A stretch of DNA of 64,000 nucleotides from positions 501,908 to 565,907 of the forward strand of contig CAUYUJ010015271.1 in assembly GCA_963575745.1 (NCBI GenBank), written 5' to 3'. The number at the start of each line of letters is the position of its first letter. The first letter of the stretch is position 1. Below are positions 62,419 through 64,000 of the stretch, in pieces. A program made the position numbers and the translations under genes. The notes under the pieces were generated by a model that was given only the letters and a program-made list of their open reading frames with translations, did not search any database and was not told where the DNA came from. This DNA is from Prorocentrum cordatum. Lineage: Eukaryota > Sar > Dinophyceae > Prorocentrales > Prorocentraceae.

Positions 62419-63271
62419 TTGCCTTTTTATATTCTGCCGAACGCGGAGGCCAGCTTGCAGTTTTGCAAAGATCCGCCTGGTTGCACTTGGAAAGGGCAGG
62501 CGCTGTTCGCCAAGAAGTGTTATCGGCCCCATCCCAAAATGAGACAGGCCTTACGACTAGCACGACGACACGACTTTCTGATGTTACAGGAGACCCACAG
62601 CAACATCGGCAGAGCGGAAGCCTTGAAACTGCCGGCTGACATGACAGCTTTTTGAAGCGATGGTACGTCGCATCAAGCGGGAGTTGGGCTAATGGCAAAG
62701 CATTCGTTCCTCGCGAACTTCAACCCTGTGGTGCCGCAAGATATGGGCGGAGGTCGCGCCTGGCAGGATCGCGCTGCTACACCTCCGGGGCCCCGCCGGC
62801 GCCTTGGACTTGGTGACGGTATACTTGCCCACAGGTACACGAGCCATCTCGGAACGCATTGCAATGCTGCAACGCCTCGGCTTGCACCTGCAGGACCGCC
62901 AGAAGGTGCCCGCGATCATCGCGGGCGTCTTCAACTACGTCGTTGCCGAACGGCACTGCGTCAACAAGGACGCCGGAGCTTTCAGGGGGGACGGGGACCT
63001 GCTCGACGAGTCGGCTTTCCAGGAGAAGCCTGCTATGCAGCATGGCCTCCAAGACATGTATCAGGCGCATTTTACTTGTGACTCCTCTCAGGCGAGGCCC
63101 CGGATCGACAGGATCTACACCAACATGCACTTGGTCGACCAGCTCCACCGGCACTGCTCCAGCGCGGCGTTGCAATGGTGCGAAAATCTATCCTGCCATC
63201 GTCACCTCGCCTTTTCGCGGCGGCGATCGGCGCGCCGCAGCGGCTCTACCATCCCGCTCCCGACAGCCCCC
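62419..63271 (+). pseudogene. LINE-2 endonuclease domain (EEP type), disabled
   Basis: Block 1, from about 62419: WKGQALFAKKCYRPHPKMRQ, ALRLARRHDFLMLQETHSNI (catalytic Glu present) and LPADMTAF, then TGA 62653 where Trp is expected. The frame continues SDGTSHQAGVGLMAKHSFLA. A one-base shift near 62740 leads to block 2: GRIALLHLRGPAGALDLVTV, YLPTGTRAISERIAMLQRLG, VPAIIAGVFNYVVAERHC and RPRIDRIYTNMHLVDQ. The metal-binding GDFN motif reads GVFN (codon GTC at 62926). One nonsense codon, one frameshift and one active-site change together make it inactive. Confidence 0.75.
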
Positions 63272-64000
63272 ATGGATGACCCAGACTGGCTTCCCAGAGC
63301 CCGGCGGGAGTATGCCGCCCTCCTCGCTGCGGACCAGCGCGCTATGCAGCCGCTGGGACGGCTGCTACTTATGAAGGAGGCTATGCGGCAGGTTACCACG
63401 ACGATGAACGCGATGTCGCAGGCGGCCGCGGCGGTAACTACAGAGGACAAGTTGGGCTGGGCCATGTCCTTTTTACGGGCAGCTGACGAAGTGAATCTAC
63501 CTAGGACGTCGGCGCGTGCCCAGGCACATGCACTTTTGGCCGCGCTCGCTGACGCGGGCAATCCGACCCTCCGCACGTCCAGCGATACGCGGGTCCTTCG
63601 CGAGCACATCGTCGAGCTCGCCCGCCAGGACATCACTGACGACCTCGCGGCACTGCAAGCGGACACTTCCACCGAATACCAGCACCACAAGGCCCGGCCT
63701 AAGGAAAACATTCTCGTGAAGCTTCGCCGACTTCTGCCAGGGACATGTACCGGGCTCAACGCGATGGCCGATGAAGACGGCGCGTCGACTGCAGATCCAG
63801 CCGAGATCGCGGGGATTATGCGCAAACATTGGGCCGAGGTATTCTCCAGGAAGACCATCGACAGGACCCTGTTGTCCAGTTGGTTGGAGGATACTTTCAG
63901 GAGGGGTGAGCGGGGTCGGGTGGCCAGCGGGCTCAGAGACACCAGCTCTCCGAGTTGCCAGGTCCGCCGCAGGGGCGTACATCGAGCCATGAAGCTTTCT
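63272..64000 (+). CDS. LINE-2 pre-RT region, partial
   Basis: Open without a stop from 62702 (last upstream stop 62690) to the window end, so it is continuous with endonuclease block 2. Reads MDDPDWLPRARREYAALLAA, EVNLPRTSARAQAHALLAAL, HKARPKENILVKLRRLLPGT, IAGIMRKHWAEVFSRKTIDR and LLSSWLEDTFRRGE. A KLxRLLPG motif followed by an Ile-Ala-x-Ile-x-x-x-His-Trp-x-x-Val-Phe motif is the usual approach to the RT fingers in LINE proteins. Confidence 0.65.
   Translation, partial: MDDPDWLPRARREYAALLAADQRAMQPLGRLLLMKEAMRQVTTTMNAMSQAAAAVTTEDKLGWAMSFLRAADEVNLPRTSARAQAHALLAALADAGNPTLRTSSDTRVLREHIVELARQDITDDLAALQADTSTEYQHHKARPKENILVKLRRLLPGTCTGLNAMADEDGASTADPAEIAGIMRKHWAEVFSRKTIDRTLLSSWLEDTFRRGERGRVASGLRDTSSPSCQVRRRGVHRAMKLS

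Larger units (their letters stand above)
60303..64000 (+). mobile_element. LINE-2: second decayed non-LTR retrotransposon, cut by window edge
   Basis: Order: a short ORF1, two further coding blocks in other frames, an EEP endonuclease, then the start of the pre-RT region running off the window. The RT itself should lie beyond 64000. It differs from LINE-1 in its ORF1 and endonuclease sequence, so it is a separate lineage. It carries a nonsense codon, frameshifts and a mutated endonuclease metal site. Confidence 0.8.

Overview
This window reads as nuclear DNA of a dinoflagellate; I cannot name the genus. The evidence is: (1) two relics of the dinoflagellate spliced leader embedded in genomic DNA (8976-9000 and 19910-19967); (2) retrotransposons and a DNA transposase of protein types I recognise from dinoflagellate genomes; (3) GC-rich coding sequence split by short introns with non-GT donors; (4) very long microsatellites, satellites and inverted repeats. 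No rRNA, tRNA, CRISPR array, operon or prokaryotic feature was found. Nearly everything recognisable is mobile or repetitive DNA; I see no confident single-copy housekeeping gene.

Layout. 1-540: a degenerate G-rich array with a unit of 10-11 bp. 1513-11147: a 9,635-bp segment bounded by perfect 46-bp terminal inverted repeats (TIRs). It holds four plus-strand, intron-containing genes, the last resembling a DDE-type transposase, and is studded with short CCCCT..AGGGG palindromes. This is my best candidate for an undescribed system: a large gene-rich DNA transposon. 11170-13204: two Ala/Glu-rich coding-like blocks. 13250-13795: a second 11-bp-period array. 14620-16665: a frameshifted Pif1-type helicase C-terminus with a Cys-rich tail. 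17130-18960: more of the 10-11-bp array. 19437-19630: a MITE-like element with a microsatellite core. 19946-27550: a decayed non-LTR retrotransposon (LINE-1) with zinc finger/coiled-coil ORF1, endonuclease, reverse transcriptase, RNase H and C-terminal zinc region, starting at a spliced-leader relic. 28067-33000: short unidentified coding-like stretches and MITEs.

34397-39394: a large foldback structure with about 25 copies of a 90-bp unit facing about 23 inverted copies. 39600-40850 (minus): a Merlin/ISXO2-like transposase with one frameshift. 41137-44000: hairpins, MITEs and a 5-bp satellite. 45370-47155: another 10-11-bp array and a third member of the foldback satellite family, with a 77-bp unit. 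48000-52650: microsatellites, a second microsatellite-core MITE and an 11-bp-period GGAATCC array. 52690-55300: a second foldback. 55300-59900: 82-bp satellites, more satellite-family copies and two copies of a Pif1 terminal exon, one split by an inversion. 60303-64000: a second decayed non-LTR retrotransposon (LINE-2), cut by the window edge.

Two themes recur. Inverted symmetry appears at every scale, from 14-bp palindromes to hairpin MITEs, kilobase foldbacks and the 9.6-kb TIR element. Several arrays of unrelated sequence share a unit of 10.5-11 bp, close to one turn of the DNA helix.
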